A DNA stretch of 15,434 nucleotides, taken from positions 1-15,434 of the forward strand of contig JBHHWH010000060.1 of NCBI GenBank assembly GCA_046756405.1. The letters are read 5' to 3'. Below are positions 5,490 through 12,999 of the stretch, piece after piece (within the stretch, counting starts at the first letter, position 1; every line of letters begins with the position of its first letter). The notes beneath the pieces are model-generated. The model was not told the origin of the DNA and made no database searches. It saw nothing but the letters and a program-made list of their open reading frames with translations. A program made the translations under genes and the position numbers. The DNA is from JBHHWH01 sp046756405 (GTDB lineage: Bacteria; Actinomycetota; Acidimicrobiia; Spongiisociales; ZC4RG35).

Positions 5490-7472
5490 TCAGCCTTTCC
5501 CTAAGAAACCGGTAATGCCTGCCCGCGCCGCGGGTGTCCCCGCCGACGCAGCAAAAGCCCGGTAGCCGATCTCCAAAGCCTCCCTGAGGCTAGATGCCGC
5601 ACCAGCCCCCGTCACCGCCTGCTCGATGATCCCCACCACCTCGCCGCTCAGTCCCTTCTCCTCGAGGACGGCCGGGTCCAGAGGCGGGAAGGGCGGGATC
5701 TCCACCGGTGCATCGGGCGGCGGAGCCACCCTGCCCTCCAGGTAGCGAACCTTTTCAATGGCGGCCCCCAGCAACGAGTCCGGATCGGAGACCACTTGGT
5801 CCACTACCCCCAGCCGGCGGGCCTCGCCGGCATCCAAACTGGCTCCGGTGCGCAGCATGTCGTGGAAGACCGCGGCCGCCTGCGACCACTTCCGGTAGGG
5901 AACCACCAGGGCCCCTATGCCGGGGGCGATGCCCAGGGTCACCTCGGGGAACTGGAGCCAGGCCCCCGCCTGAGCGACGATGCCGTGGCAGCGCATCGCC
6001 AGTTCCAGCCCACCGCCGAGGGCCATCCCGTTGAGCGCCGCCACCACGGGCTTTTTCATCCCGTCGAGGTGGACCAGCACCCTCGAGCATTCCCGGGCGT
6101 AGTCGACGCACCGGGCAGCGTCCCCCAGCATCTCGGGGAAACGGCTGATGTCGGCGCCGGCGCAGAAGGCCCGCCCCCCGTAGCCGGTGATGACGAAGCC
6201 TGTAGTGGTGGGGTCGTCTTCGAACTCGGCGAGCACATCGAGGAGTTCGGCGTTCACTTCGTCGTCGAGGGCGTTGAGGGCACCGGGGCGCCGCAGAGTG
6301 ATGACCTTGACCCCTTCGACCTCGTCCACCATCAGATGGCGACGGGCGGGACGGTATTCGGCGAGAGGCCGAGCGGGCATGGGCATTCCGGGACGCTCGG
6401 CGGCCAGCCGACCCAGGACCCGCTCCACTTCCCGCTCCCCAATCTGGCCCATCAGCCGCAGCGGTCCCGCCTTGAAGCCGAGGGCCAGCTCACAGCCCAG
6501 ATCCAGATCCTCAGGACGGCCCACCTTGCGGTCGAGGATGTCGACGGCCTGGGAGAAGAGGATCCCGAGGAGGCGGTCGCGGATGCGGCTCCTCAGCTCC
6601 GGGTCAACGGCTACTTCCTCACCGGGGCCGACCGTCTCCCACCTGGGGTCGGTGGCGAAGACCGGATCGGGAAGGTAGTGGGCGCCCTCCTCCTGGGCCT
6701 GGAGGGTGTTGGTCTCTTCGATGATCCGGTTCCCGTCGGCCAGGTTGAGGACGAAGAAGGGTCCGGCGTGGACGAACTCCATGGCCACGGTGTCGACCTG
6801 GGCAGGCGTGGCCCCTGCGAGGAGGTGTCCGGCCTCGTTGCACCAGTTGTCGAAGATCCGGTCGAGCATGAAGCAGATCACGTCGGTGGTGACCAGCGGC
6901 ACCTTGTCGGTGGCGGCGAACCAGTAGCGAAGGTCGTCGACCACCGTGGGGTCGGCTCCCTCCCAGTCGACCACCTCCACGATGGGATTTCGGAAGGCGG
7001 GGGCGAAGAAGTGGGTGACGGTGGTTCGTTCGGGATGGGCCAGGTGGGAGAACAACCACGACGCTGGCAGCGAGCTGGTGTTGGAGGTGATGATGGCGTC
7101 GTCGTCTACCAGCGCCTCCACCTGCTTGAAGATCTCCCGCTTCAGCTCCAGATTCTCCGTGGCCGCCTCGACCACCCACTGGCTCCCGGCGAGGTCTCCG
7201 TAGTCGAGGGTGGTGGTCAGGCCTTCCAGGATCCGCTCCGCCGCATCGGCGCTCAGCTTTTGGCGGGTGAGCCCCTTGTCCACCAGCGAGCGGATCCGGT
7301 TGGCGGCCTGGTCTAGGGCCTCGGGGTCGATGTCCACCAGGACCAGTTCGCAGCCCAGCCCCGACGCCAGGTAGTAGCCGATATCGGGTCCGATAGTCCC
7401 GGCGCCTATCACCGCCACCCGGGTGGGAGCAGGACGGGAAGGAGTCCGGAGGAGGGGGTTGTGGAACCTCAC
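5490..7472 (-). CDS. Bifunctional 3-hydroxyacyl-CoA dehydrogenase / enoyl-CoA hydratase fusion
   Basis: This 660-residue protein combines two beta-oxidation enzymes. The N-terminal half (about 18-370) is an NAD-dependent 3-hydroxyacyl-CoA dehydrogenase: the Rossmann motif is GAGTIGPDIG (23-32), Asp47 ends the second strand (NAD preference), ITSNTSSLP is at 128-136, the catalytic His154 is in THFFAPAF and Glu166 in VEVV. The usual HFFNP is HFFAP here. The C-terminal half (about 380-655) is a crotonase: FCAGADI (435-441) and LGGGLE (484-489) form the oxyanion hole, and Glu489 and Glu509 are the acid/base pair. The domain order is the reverse of FadB and resembles archaeal crotonyl-CoA hydratase/3-hydroxybutyryl-CoA dehydrogenases. 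The GTG start overlaps the upstream stop by 4 bp. Here it would suit oxidation of 3-hydroxypimeloyl-CoA after ring opening and the next beta-oxidation turn. Confidence 0.92.
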   Translation of the reverse strand: MRFHNPLLRTPSRPAPTRVAVIGAGTIGPDIGYYLASGLGCELVLVDIDPEALDQAANRIRSLVDKGLTRQKLSADAAERILEGLTTTLDYGDLAGSQWVVEAATENLELKREIFKQVEALVDDDAIITSNTSSLPASWLFSHLAHPERTTVTHFFAPAFRNPIVEVVDWEGADPTVVDDLRYWFAATDKVPLVTTDVICFMLDRIFDNWCNEAGHLLAGATPAQVDTVAMEFVHAGPFFVLNLADGNRIIEETNTLQAQEEGAHYLPDPVFATDPRWETVGPGEEVAVDPELRSRIRDRLLGILFSQAVDILDRKVGRPEDLDLGCELALGFKAGPLRLMGQIGEREVERVLGRLAAERPGMPMPARPLAEYRPARRHLMVDEVEGVKVITLRRPGALNALDDEVNAELLDVLAEFEDDPTTTGFVITGYGGRAFCAGADISRFPEMLGDAARCVDYARECSRVLVHLDGMKKPVVAALNGMALGGGLELAMRCHGIVAQAGAWLQFPEVTLGIAPGIGALVVPYRKWSQAAAVFHDMLRTGASLDAGEARRLGVVDQVVSDPDSLLGAAIEKVRYLEGRVAPPPDAPVEIPPFPPLDPAVLEEKGLSGEVVGIIEQAVTGAGAASSLREALEIGYRAFAASAGTPAARAGITGFLGKG

Positions 7473-9856
7473 TCTTCCCGCTCCTTCAGGGCCTCGAGGA
7501 TCTTCTCGGGGGTTATGGGCAGGTCCCGGATGCGAACCCCGACGGCGTCGTAGATGGCGTTGGCGATGGCAGGCGCGGTGGGCACGGTACCGATCTCGCC
7601 GGCGCCCTTGGCACCGAAGGGCCCATGGGGATCGTTGGTCTCGACGAACTCCAGGGTGATGGGGAAGTCCAGGTCGGCGGCGGTGGGGAGCTTGTAGTCG
7701 GTGAACCCGGGGTTGAGGATCCGGCCTTGGTCGGTCTGGATCTCCTCGTAGAGGGCGTAGCCGACCCCCTGGGCAATCCCACCGTAGATCTGGCCTTTGA
7801 GGGCCTGGAGGCTGAGAACCCTCCCGATGTCGTTCACCGCCACCACCCGCAGGATCCGCACCTCACCGGTATCGGTGTCCACCTCCACTTCCACGCCCTG
7901 GGCTCCGAAGCCGTAGCTGGCCGACATGTTTCCCACCCCCCGGCCCCAGTCGGGAAGCTCGGTGGGCGGTTCATAGAAGGATTCCTCGGCGAAGGTGAGC
8001 CCCTTGCCTCCCTCTTCGGCGAAGTGGATCGCCCGGAGGAGACGTCCCAGCTCGACCCTCAGCCAGGGACGGTCGGGCCCGTCCTTGAGACGCAGCCAGC
8101 CGTCTCTGAGGTCGAAGTCGTCGGCGGTGACCGTGTGGTAGTCGACCTCGTCGGGCATGGTCTCCTCGCCGAGGCGGGCCAGGTTGCGCTCCACCTCGGA
8201 GGGGTAGACGTCCACCGCGGCCTCGAAGATCCGCCGCCGGAGCTTCTTGGTTGCGGCGACAGCGGCATTGCCCGCCATGAAGGCGCCCCGGCTGGCATGG
8301 GTTCCCACATCCCACGGGGAGGTGGCCGTATCGGTCTGGTTTATGAACACCCTCTCCGGTCTCACCCCCAGCGACTCGGCGACCATGAGAGTGAGTGCCG
8401 AGTGGAGTCCCTGGCCCATCTCCACCCCCCCGTAGCTGACGTTGACGTTGCCGAAGTCGTCGAGCTTGATGATGATTCCGCTGCCGTCGGAGCGGTAGAT
8501 CTTCCCTCCGCCGCCCACATTGATTGTCCCCGCCATCCCCACACCGCGCCGGCCTCTTCTATGGCCGCGGGTCTCCCTCCAGCGGAGACGCTGGGCGGTG
8601 ATGTCGAGGCACTCCCGGAGCCCGCAAGTTTTCAGGTCGGCCTCCATGGGAGTGACATCCCCGGGCCGGTTGGCGTTGATGATCCTCATCTCATAGGGGT
8701 CGATGCCGGCCAGCTCCGCCAGCTCCTCCAGGTTCGACTCGATAGCCCAAGTCACTTCGGGGTTGCCGTAGCCCCGCATCGCCTGGCAGTAGGTGTTGTT
8801 GGTGTAGACGATGGTGGACTGGAACCGAACCGCAGGCACCCGGTACAGGGAGGTGGCCGCCACCAGCATCACGTTGGGGTAGGTGGCCCCCCAGGAGACA
8901 TAGGCGCCGTTGTCCTGGAGGACCTCGACCTCTCGGAAGGTGAGCCTGCCCTCGGCGTCGCAGCCCTGGCGGACCATCATCCCGGCTTCCTGGCGGGGAG
9001 ACAGATAGGAGAACTCCTCCCGCCGGTTGTACTGGATCTTCACCGGTTTCTGTGTCTTCCAGGCGAGGAGGATGGCGATGTACTCGTAGCCGTGGGTGTC
9101 GAGACCGGAGCCGAAGGCGCCTCCAATGGCGGGAACTATCACCCTGACGTTGCGTCCCTCCAATCCCAGGGCGGCCAGGGCCCGGGTATAGTCCCGCTGG
9201 GCGAGGAAGGGGATCTGGGTCTTGGCGGTGACGGTGAGGTTCCCCTCGGCATCGAACTCGGCGATGCAGCCGGCGGTGCCCAGGCAGGCCTGCTGGATGC
9301 GGGGCACCGTATAGGTCCCTTCGTTGATGTAGGCCGAGGCGGCTTTGGCGGCTTCCAGATCTCCGGACTCATGGGCGCAGACCAGGGGAATCACATTGGA
9401 AGTCAGCCGGCGGCCCTTGCCATCGACCTCGTGAACCAGGGGCGCATCTTCGGCCATCGCCTCCTCGGCGGAGAACACCCCGGGGAGTGGCTCGTACTCC
9501 ACTTCGATCAGCTCCACGGCCTTGCGCGCAATCTCGGGACTGGTTGCTGCCACCGCCGCCACCTCGTCGCGGAACTGGCGAACCTTGTCGGTCTTCAGGG
9601 CCACGTTGTCGCGGAGGAACCCGTAGCGGATCTCAGGGACGTCATGGCCGGTGATCACCGCCCTGACCCCGGGCAGGGCTCGGGCCGCCGAGGTGTCGAC
9701 GCTCTTGATGCGGGCGTGGGCATGGTCGCTGAACTTGATCGCTCCGTAGAGGAGGCCGGGGCGAGTGATGTCGCTGATGTACCGGGCCCGGCCGCCCACC
9801 TTGTCGGGGGCCTCGGGACGGGCCCTGTCGCTGCCGATGTGGGTGAAGGCGCTCAT
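7469..9856 (-). CDS. Molybdopterin-binding subunit, xanthine dehydrogenase / 4-hydroxybenzoyl-CoA reductase family
   Basis: This 795-residue large subunit binds the molybdenum pterin cofactor and the substrate. The N-terminal domain (about 10-120) starts with a GSDRARPEAPDKVGG segment. Cofactor-binding motifs follow: GGAFGSGLD, CQAMRGYGNPE, SYGGVEMGQGLHSALT and TATSPWDVGTHASRGAF. The catalytic glutamate is Glu754 in GAKGAGEIG. The DTATSPWDVGTHASR-type motif and the benzoyl-CoA context recall 4-hydroxybenzoyl-CoA reductase alpha subunits, which remove a phenolic hydroxyl to make benzoyl-CoA, but other molybdenum hydroxylases share it. The ATG start at 9856 gives a 4-bp ATGA overlap with the 2Fe-2S subunit gene. 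The frame stays open further upstream to 10447, but that extension is Arg/Pro-rich and overlays the real 2Fe-2S gene, so it is rejected. The substrate is not determined. Confidence 0.9.
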   Translation of the reverse strand: MSAFTHIGSDRARPEAPDKVGGRARYISDITRPGLLYGAIKFSDHAHARIKSVDTSAARALPGVRAVITGHDVPEIRYGFLRDNVALKTDKVRQFRDEVAAVAATSPEIARKAVELIEVEYEPLPGVFSAEEAMAEDAPLVHEVDGKGRRLTSNVIPLVCAHESGDLEAAKAASAYINEGTYTVPRIQQACLGTAGCIAEFDAEGNLTVTAKTQIPFLAQRDYTRALAALGLEGRNVRVIVPAIGGAFGSGLDTHGYEYIAILLAWKTQKPVKIQYNRREEFSYLSPRQEAGMMVRQGCDAEGRLTFREVEVLQDNGAYVSWGATYPNVMLVAATSLYRVPAVRFQSTIVYTNNTYCQAMRGYGNPEVTWAIESNLEELAELAGIDPYEMRIINANRPGDVTPMEADLKTCGLRECLDITAQRLRWRETRGHRRGRRGVGMAGTINVGGGGKIYRSDGSGIIIKLDDFGNVNVSYGGVEMGQGLHSALTLMVAESLGVRPERVFINQTDTATSPWDVGTHASRGAFMAGNAAVAATKKLRRRIFEAAVDVYPSEVERNLARLGEETMPDEVDYHTVTADDFDLRDGWLRLKDGPDRPWLRVELGRLLRAIHFAEEGGKGLTFAEESFYEPPTELPDWGRGVGNMSASYGFGAQGVEVEVDTDTGEVRILRVVAVNDIGRVLSLQALKGQIYGGIAQGVGYALYEEIQTDQGRILNPGFTDYKLPTAADLDFPITLEFVETNDPHGPFGAKGAGEIGTVPTAPAIANAIYDAVGVRIRDLPITPEKILEALKEREE

Positions 9857-10329
9857 GGTCCGGTGGGTAGGGCGGCGCGAGCCGCCTCCTGTATCGCTTC
9901 GACGACTTGAACGTAGCCGGTGCACCGGCAGAGGTTCCCGACAAGCGCCAGGCGGATCTCCTCCTCGGAGGGCTGGCGGTTCTCGGCGAGAAGAGCGGCG
10001 GCCATCATCACCATCCCGGGGGTGCAGAAACCGCATTGGGCACCTCCCTTGGCAATGAAGGCCTTCTGGACCGGGGAAAGCTCGCCGTTGGCGCCGGTGA
10101 GCCCTTCGATGGTCACCACCGTGGCGCCTTCGACCTCGGCGACAGGGTAGAGACAGGAGTTGACCGCCCTTCCGTCGACGAGGACGGTGCAGGCACCGCA
10201 CTCCCCCTCGCCGCAGCCCTCCTTGGTGCCGGTCTCGCCGAGCACGCCCCTCAGCACGTCGAGCAGCCGCAGGTGGGGTGCGACGTCTACTTCCACCGGA
10301 TAGCCGTTGAGTTGGAAGCTGACCTTCAC
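9853..10329 (-). CDS. 2Fe-2S subunit of the molybdenum hydroxylase
   Basis: This 158-residue small subunit passes electrons between the molybdenum centre and the flavin through two [2Fe-2S] clusters. The plant-ferredoxin-like cluster uses Cys39, Cys44, Cys47 and Cys59 (KEGCGEGECGACTV). The second, in a helical domain, uses Cys99, Cys102, Cys134 and Cys136 (GAQCGFCTPGM and GNLCRCTGYVQ). All eight ligands are present and the length is normal for the family (about 155-170). The GTG start overlaps the stop of the FAD subunit gene by 4 bp (GTGA), and its own stop overlaps the large-subunit start by 4 bp, so the three subunits are probably translated in fixed ratio. Confidence 0.95.
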   Translation of the reverse strand: MKVSFQLNGYPVEVDVAPHLRLLDVLRGVLGETGTKEGCGEGECGACTVLVDGRAVNSCLYPVAEVEGATVVTIEGLTGANGELSPVQKAFIAKGGAQCGFCTPGMVMMAAALLAENRQPSEEEIRLALVGNLCRCTGYVQVVEAIQEAARAALPTGP

Positions 10330-11177
10330 CGTGGCGTCTCCTCGGTGAGGGCGATGAGGGCACGCTCCACGAAAACACCGGTGAGATGGGTCCGGTAGGA
10401 GGCACTGGAACGAAGATCGGAGATTGGGGAGATCTCCTCTCTGGCAATTTTGGCGGCCTCAGCCCGAATCCCAGAGTCGAGGCTGGTGCCTTCGACCACC
10501 GCTTCGGTCCTCCTCAGCCTGACCGGTGTCGGAGCGACGGCCCCGGCGGCGAGTCGCACTCCAGTGAAGCTTGCTCCGTCGAAGCGGGCGAAGGCGGCGA
10601 CGCTGGCGATGGCCAGGTCCATGGTCACCCTTCCCTGACGGAGGAACACCGAACGGGCCCCTTCGGCCGGCGGGGCGAGCCACACCGCGGTCAGGATCTC
10701 GCCGGGCTGCAACGCCGTCTCCCCGGGTCCAAGGAAGAAGTCTTCGAGGGGAAGCTCACGGGTAGCTTCGAGGCCACGGATCTCCACCGTGGCGGCGTAG
10801 GCGAGGAGGGCCGGAGCGGTGTCCGCGGCCGGGGAGGCATTGCAGAGGTTCCCGCCCAGGGTGGCAACATTCCTTATCTGGGGGCTGCCGAGGACCCGAA
10901 TCGACGCCGCCAGAGCCGGGTACCGGGTGGAGATCTCAGGATGGGCCAGGATGTCGGTCAGGGGCACGGTGGCGCCGATGCGGACCCGATCGGAGACGCT
11001 GATGTCCCCCAGTTCCGGCAGGCGGCGCAGGGAGATCAGGGCCGGCGGGGCGAGCCGGCCGTTGGACTCGGGAACCAGAAGGTCGGTACCACCGGCGATG
11101 AACCGGGAGCCGGGGATCTCGGTGGCCAGGCGCAGGGCCTCTTCGAGGGTGGCGGGGCGGTGGTAGTCGTAGCTCAT
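10326..11177 (-). CDS. FAD-binding subunit of the molybdenum hydroxylase
   Basis: This 283-residue medium subunit has the FAD-binding signatures of the family: FIAGGTDLL (26-34), the segment from RVLGSPQIRNVATLGGN (94-110) and NLCNASPAADT (110-120), and a C-terminal CO-dehydrogenase-flavoprotein domain. It passes electrons between the iron-sulphur subunit and an external carrier. It has only one cysteine (Cys112). The beta subunit of true 4-hydroxybenzoyl-CoA reductase (HcrB) is longer (about 320 residues) and carries an extra [4Fe-4S] cluster in an insertion; that insertion and its cysteines are missing here. The ATG start shares one base with the CoA-transferase stop codon (TGATG). This argues for an ordinary hydroxylase or a divergent reductase. 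Confidence 0.92.
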   Translation of the reverse strand: MSYDYHRPATLEEALRLATEIPGSRFIAGGTDLLVPESNGRLAPPALISLRRLPELGDISVSDRVRIGATVPLTDILAHPEISTRYPALAASIRVLGSPQIRNVATLGGNLCNASPAADTAPALLAYAATVEIRGLEATRELPLEDFFLGPGETALQPGEILTAVWLAPPAEGARSVFLRQGRVTMDLAIASVAAFARFDGASFTGVRLAAGAVAPTPVRLRRTEAVVEGTSLDSGIRAEAAKIAREEISPISDLRSSASYRTHLTGVFVERALIALTEETPR

Positions 11178-12388
11178 CAGGCGATGACTCCCCGGGAGCG
11201 GAGCTCTTCGATCTCGGTGGTGGAGTAACCGGCCTCGGCTAGGACGGACTCGGTGTGCTCACCATAGGCGGGAGCGAAGGGCAGGGTTCGGTCGATCTCC
11301 TCAAGGTGGTCGACGGGGACCGCCGGTGGGGGAAGCCGGACCGTCTTGCCGTCGGGGGCGATGGTGCGGGTGGCCCTCCCGGCGACGAAGGGAAGTTCGG
11401 GCACCTTTTCGATGGGGGTGATCGGAGAGTGGGGGATCGCCGCCGCCTCCAGGACGGCAGAGACCTCCGCTGAGGGGTAACGCCGGGTGGTCTCGGCGAT
11501 TTGGCGGTGGAGTGCCTCCTGAGCGGAGCGCCGGCCTTCGTTGGTCCGGTACACCGCCAGGTCGAGGGGGGCGAACATCTCCCGGGCGACGAGCCGGGCC
11601 CACTGGGAGTCGCTGCCGATGGCCATGTAGACGTATCCGTCGCGGGTGGGATAGGCGTTGACGGGGATGAACTGACGGTGGCGATTGCCGTTGCGGCGTA
11701 GCTCCTCCGGTGGGCTTCCCATGTCGAGAAGGGGAGTGAAGGTGTGCAGCCATGAGACCGCCGAATGGGCGAGGGAGATGTCGATCATCCGGCCCTGGCC
11801 AGTCCGCTCCCGCTCCCATAGCGCCAGCAGCACCTGGGCAAACACCTCGTCGCCGGACTTGAGATCGGTGATCGGCGGTCCGCACTGCATCGGCGGCCCG
11901 TCCCTCTCCCCCGTCAGGTCCATGAAACCGCACAGGGCCTGGGTCACCGGGTCGTAGCCGGGCACGTCGGGATAGTCGAGGCCCATAGCCGACACCGAGC
12001 ACCAGATCAGGTCCTCCCGGACGCGGCGCAATGTTTCGTAGTCGACGCCCAGGGGTTTGTGGCGGGCAGGCATGGTGTTGGTGCAGAACACATCCACATC
12101 GAGACTTTCGATGATCCGAACCAGGGCTTCCCTACCTGCGGGATCCTTCAGATTGAGGCTGATCGCCTCCTTGCCCACGTTGGGAGCCACGAAGTAGCTG
12201 TGCCGGTCTTCCCCGGCCACGGGACGGCCTATGTAACGGTTGGGGTCCCCCTTGGAGACCCTCCCCGGGATGGGGGTGGGTTCGATGCGTATCACCCTCC
12301 ATCCGAGATGGACGAAGCGGAGGGTCCCATAGGGGAGGCTGAGGGCTTGCTCCAGGCTGAGTATGACTGGCGCCGACGGGCCGCTCAT
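11177..12388 (-). CDS. Class III CoA-transferase (CaiB/BaiF family)
   Basis: This 403-residue protein belongs to the class III CoA-transferases, which move CoA between carboxylic acids through an enzyme-bound aspartyl anhydride. The N-terminal segment VILSLEQALSLPYG leads to WRVIRIEP, followed by EAISLNLKDPAGREAL. GYDPVTQALCGFMDLTGE begins the central region, and the probable catalytic Asp175 lies in PPITDLKSGDEV, matching the position of Asp169 in formyl-CoA transferase. The length is normal. It is the third gene of the minus-strand operon, between IorB and the molybdenum hydroxylase, overlapping the IorB stop by 4 bp. It may activate the aromatic or dicarboxylic substrate using succinyl-CoA or acetyl-CoA, as in toluene (benzylsuccinate) degradation. 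The substrate is inferred only. Confidence 0.92.
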   Translation of the reverse strand: MSGPSAPVILSLEQALSLPYGTLRFVHLGWRVIRIEPTPIPGRVSKGDPNRYIGRPVAGEDRHSYFVAPNVGKEAISLNLKDPAGREALVRIIESLDVDVFCTNTMPARHKPLGVDYETLRRVREDLIWCSVSAMGLDYPDVPGYDPVTQALCGFMDLTGERDGPPMQCGPPITDLKSGDEVFAQVLLALWERERTGQGRMIDISLAHSAVSWLHTFTPLLDMGSPPEELRRNGNRHRQFIPVNAYPTRDGYVYMAIGSDSQWARLVAREMFAPLDLAVYRTNEGRRSAQEALHRQIAETTRRYPSAEVSAVLEAAAIPHSPITPIEKVPELPFVAGRATRTIAPDGKTVRLPPPAVPVDHLEEIDRTLPFAPAYGEHTESVLAEAGYSTTEIEELRSRGVIA

Positions 12389-12999
12389 TCCGCCATCCGG
12401 GACAGCGACGTCTCAGCGGCCAGCTCCCTCCCAGCCCGGTAGGCGGATATGAGGAGTTCGGGATCCCGGGCACCGGCACCCTGACGGATCGCCGACTCCA
12501 TGGCCTCCGTCGGAACGGGGAGGAGCTCGAGCCCATCAAGGGCCCCCAGCATCACCACGTTGGCCAGCCTGGGGTTGCCCAGCCCCTCGGCCCGGGCGGT
12601 GCCGTCGACGATGCGGACCGATCCGGCGACGGCGGCGATCTGGTCGATAATCGTCTCCAGCTCCGGGTAGTCGGCCCTCTGCAGGGTGAGGCTGGTGGGG
12701 ACGATTGGGGTGGAGTTGACCACCACTGCGGTGGCCGGGGACATGCTGGCCAGGGTCCGCTCCGCCTCCAGGGGCTCCAGACCCAGCACGACGTCGGCGC
12801 CGGCACTAGGCACCAGGGCGGTGCCTACCGGGCCGATCCGAACCGTGGCCTGGACGCTGCCGCCCCGCTGGGAGAGGCCGTAGATCTGGCCCACCCTGGC
12901 TTCTAGACCGGCTTCGATGGCGCCCAGGCCCACCAAACGGGCCGTGGTGATGACCCCCTGGCCTCCGACGCCGGCCACCACCAGGCTCCAGGGCTTCAC
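12385..12999 (-). CDS. iorB: Indolepyruvate ferredoxin oxidoreductase beta-subunit-like protein (2-oxoacid oxidoreductase gamma domain)
   Basis: This 204-residue protein is the pyruvate/ketoisovalerate oxidoreductase gamma-domain type, as in IorB. Signatures are VAGVGGQGVITTARLVG at the N-terminus and QIYGLSQRGGSVQATVRIG (about 38-56), followed by ADVVLGLEPLEAERTL. It partners the IorA-type protein encoded just upstream to oxidise 2-oxoacids (typically aryl-pyruvates) to acyl-CoA plus CO2. It starts at a GTG that overlaps the stop of the iorA-type gene by 4 bp (GTGA). The frame stays open upstream to 13413, but that extension is Arg/Gly/Pro-rich, overlies the iorA-type gene and precedes the conserved Rossmann start, so it is rejected. 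The C-terminal about 20 residues (ELAAETSLSRMAE) are ordinary. Confidence 0.9.
   Translation of the reverse strand: MKPWSLVVAGVGGQGVITTARLVGLGAIEAGLEARVGQIYGLSQRGGSVQATVRIGPVGTALVPSAGADVVLGLEPLEAERTLASMSPATAVVVNSTPIVPTSLTLQRADYPELETIIDQIAAVAGSVRIVDGTARAEGLGNPRLANVVMLGALDGLELLPVPTEAMESAIRQGAGARDPELLISAYRAGRELAAETSLSRMAE

Noticed and set aside
5796..7316. Plus-strand open frame of 506 codons
   Set aside because: It is a mirror of the dehydrogenase/hydratase fusion gene; no family motif and no ribosome binding site were noticed.
7625..9910. Plus-strand open frame of 761 codons
   Set aside because: It lies antisense to the Mo-subunit gene, is low-complexity in Gly/Val/Asp/His as expected from GC-rich codon mirroring, and has no recognisable domain.
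9857..10447. N-terminal extension of the Mo-subunit reading frame
   Set aside because: It overlays the 2Fe-2S subunit gene in another frame and is Arg/Pro-rich. The real start at 9856 gives the usual 4-bp overlap.
7469..11177. Firm naming of the three Mo-hydroxylase genes as hcrA, hcrC and hcrB
   Set aside because: The FAD subunit lacks the length and cysteines of the HcrB 4Fe-4S insertion, so the substrate cannot be named.
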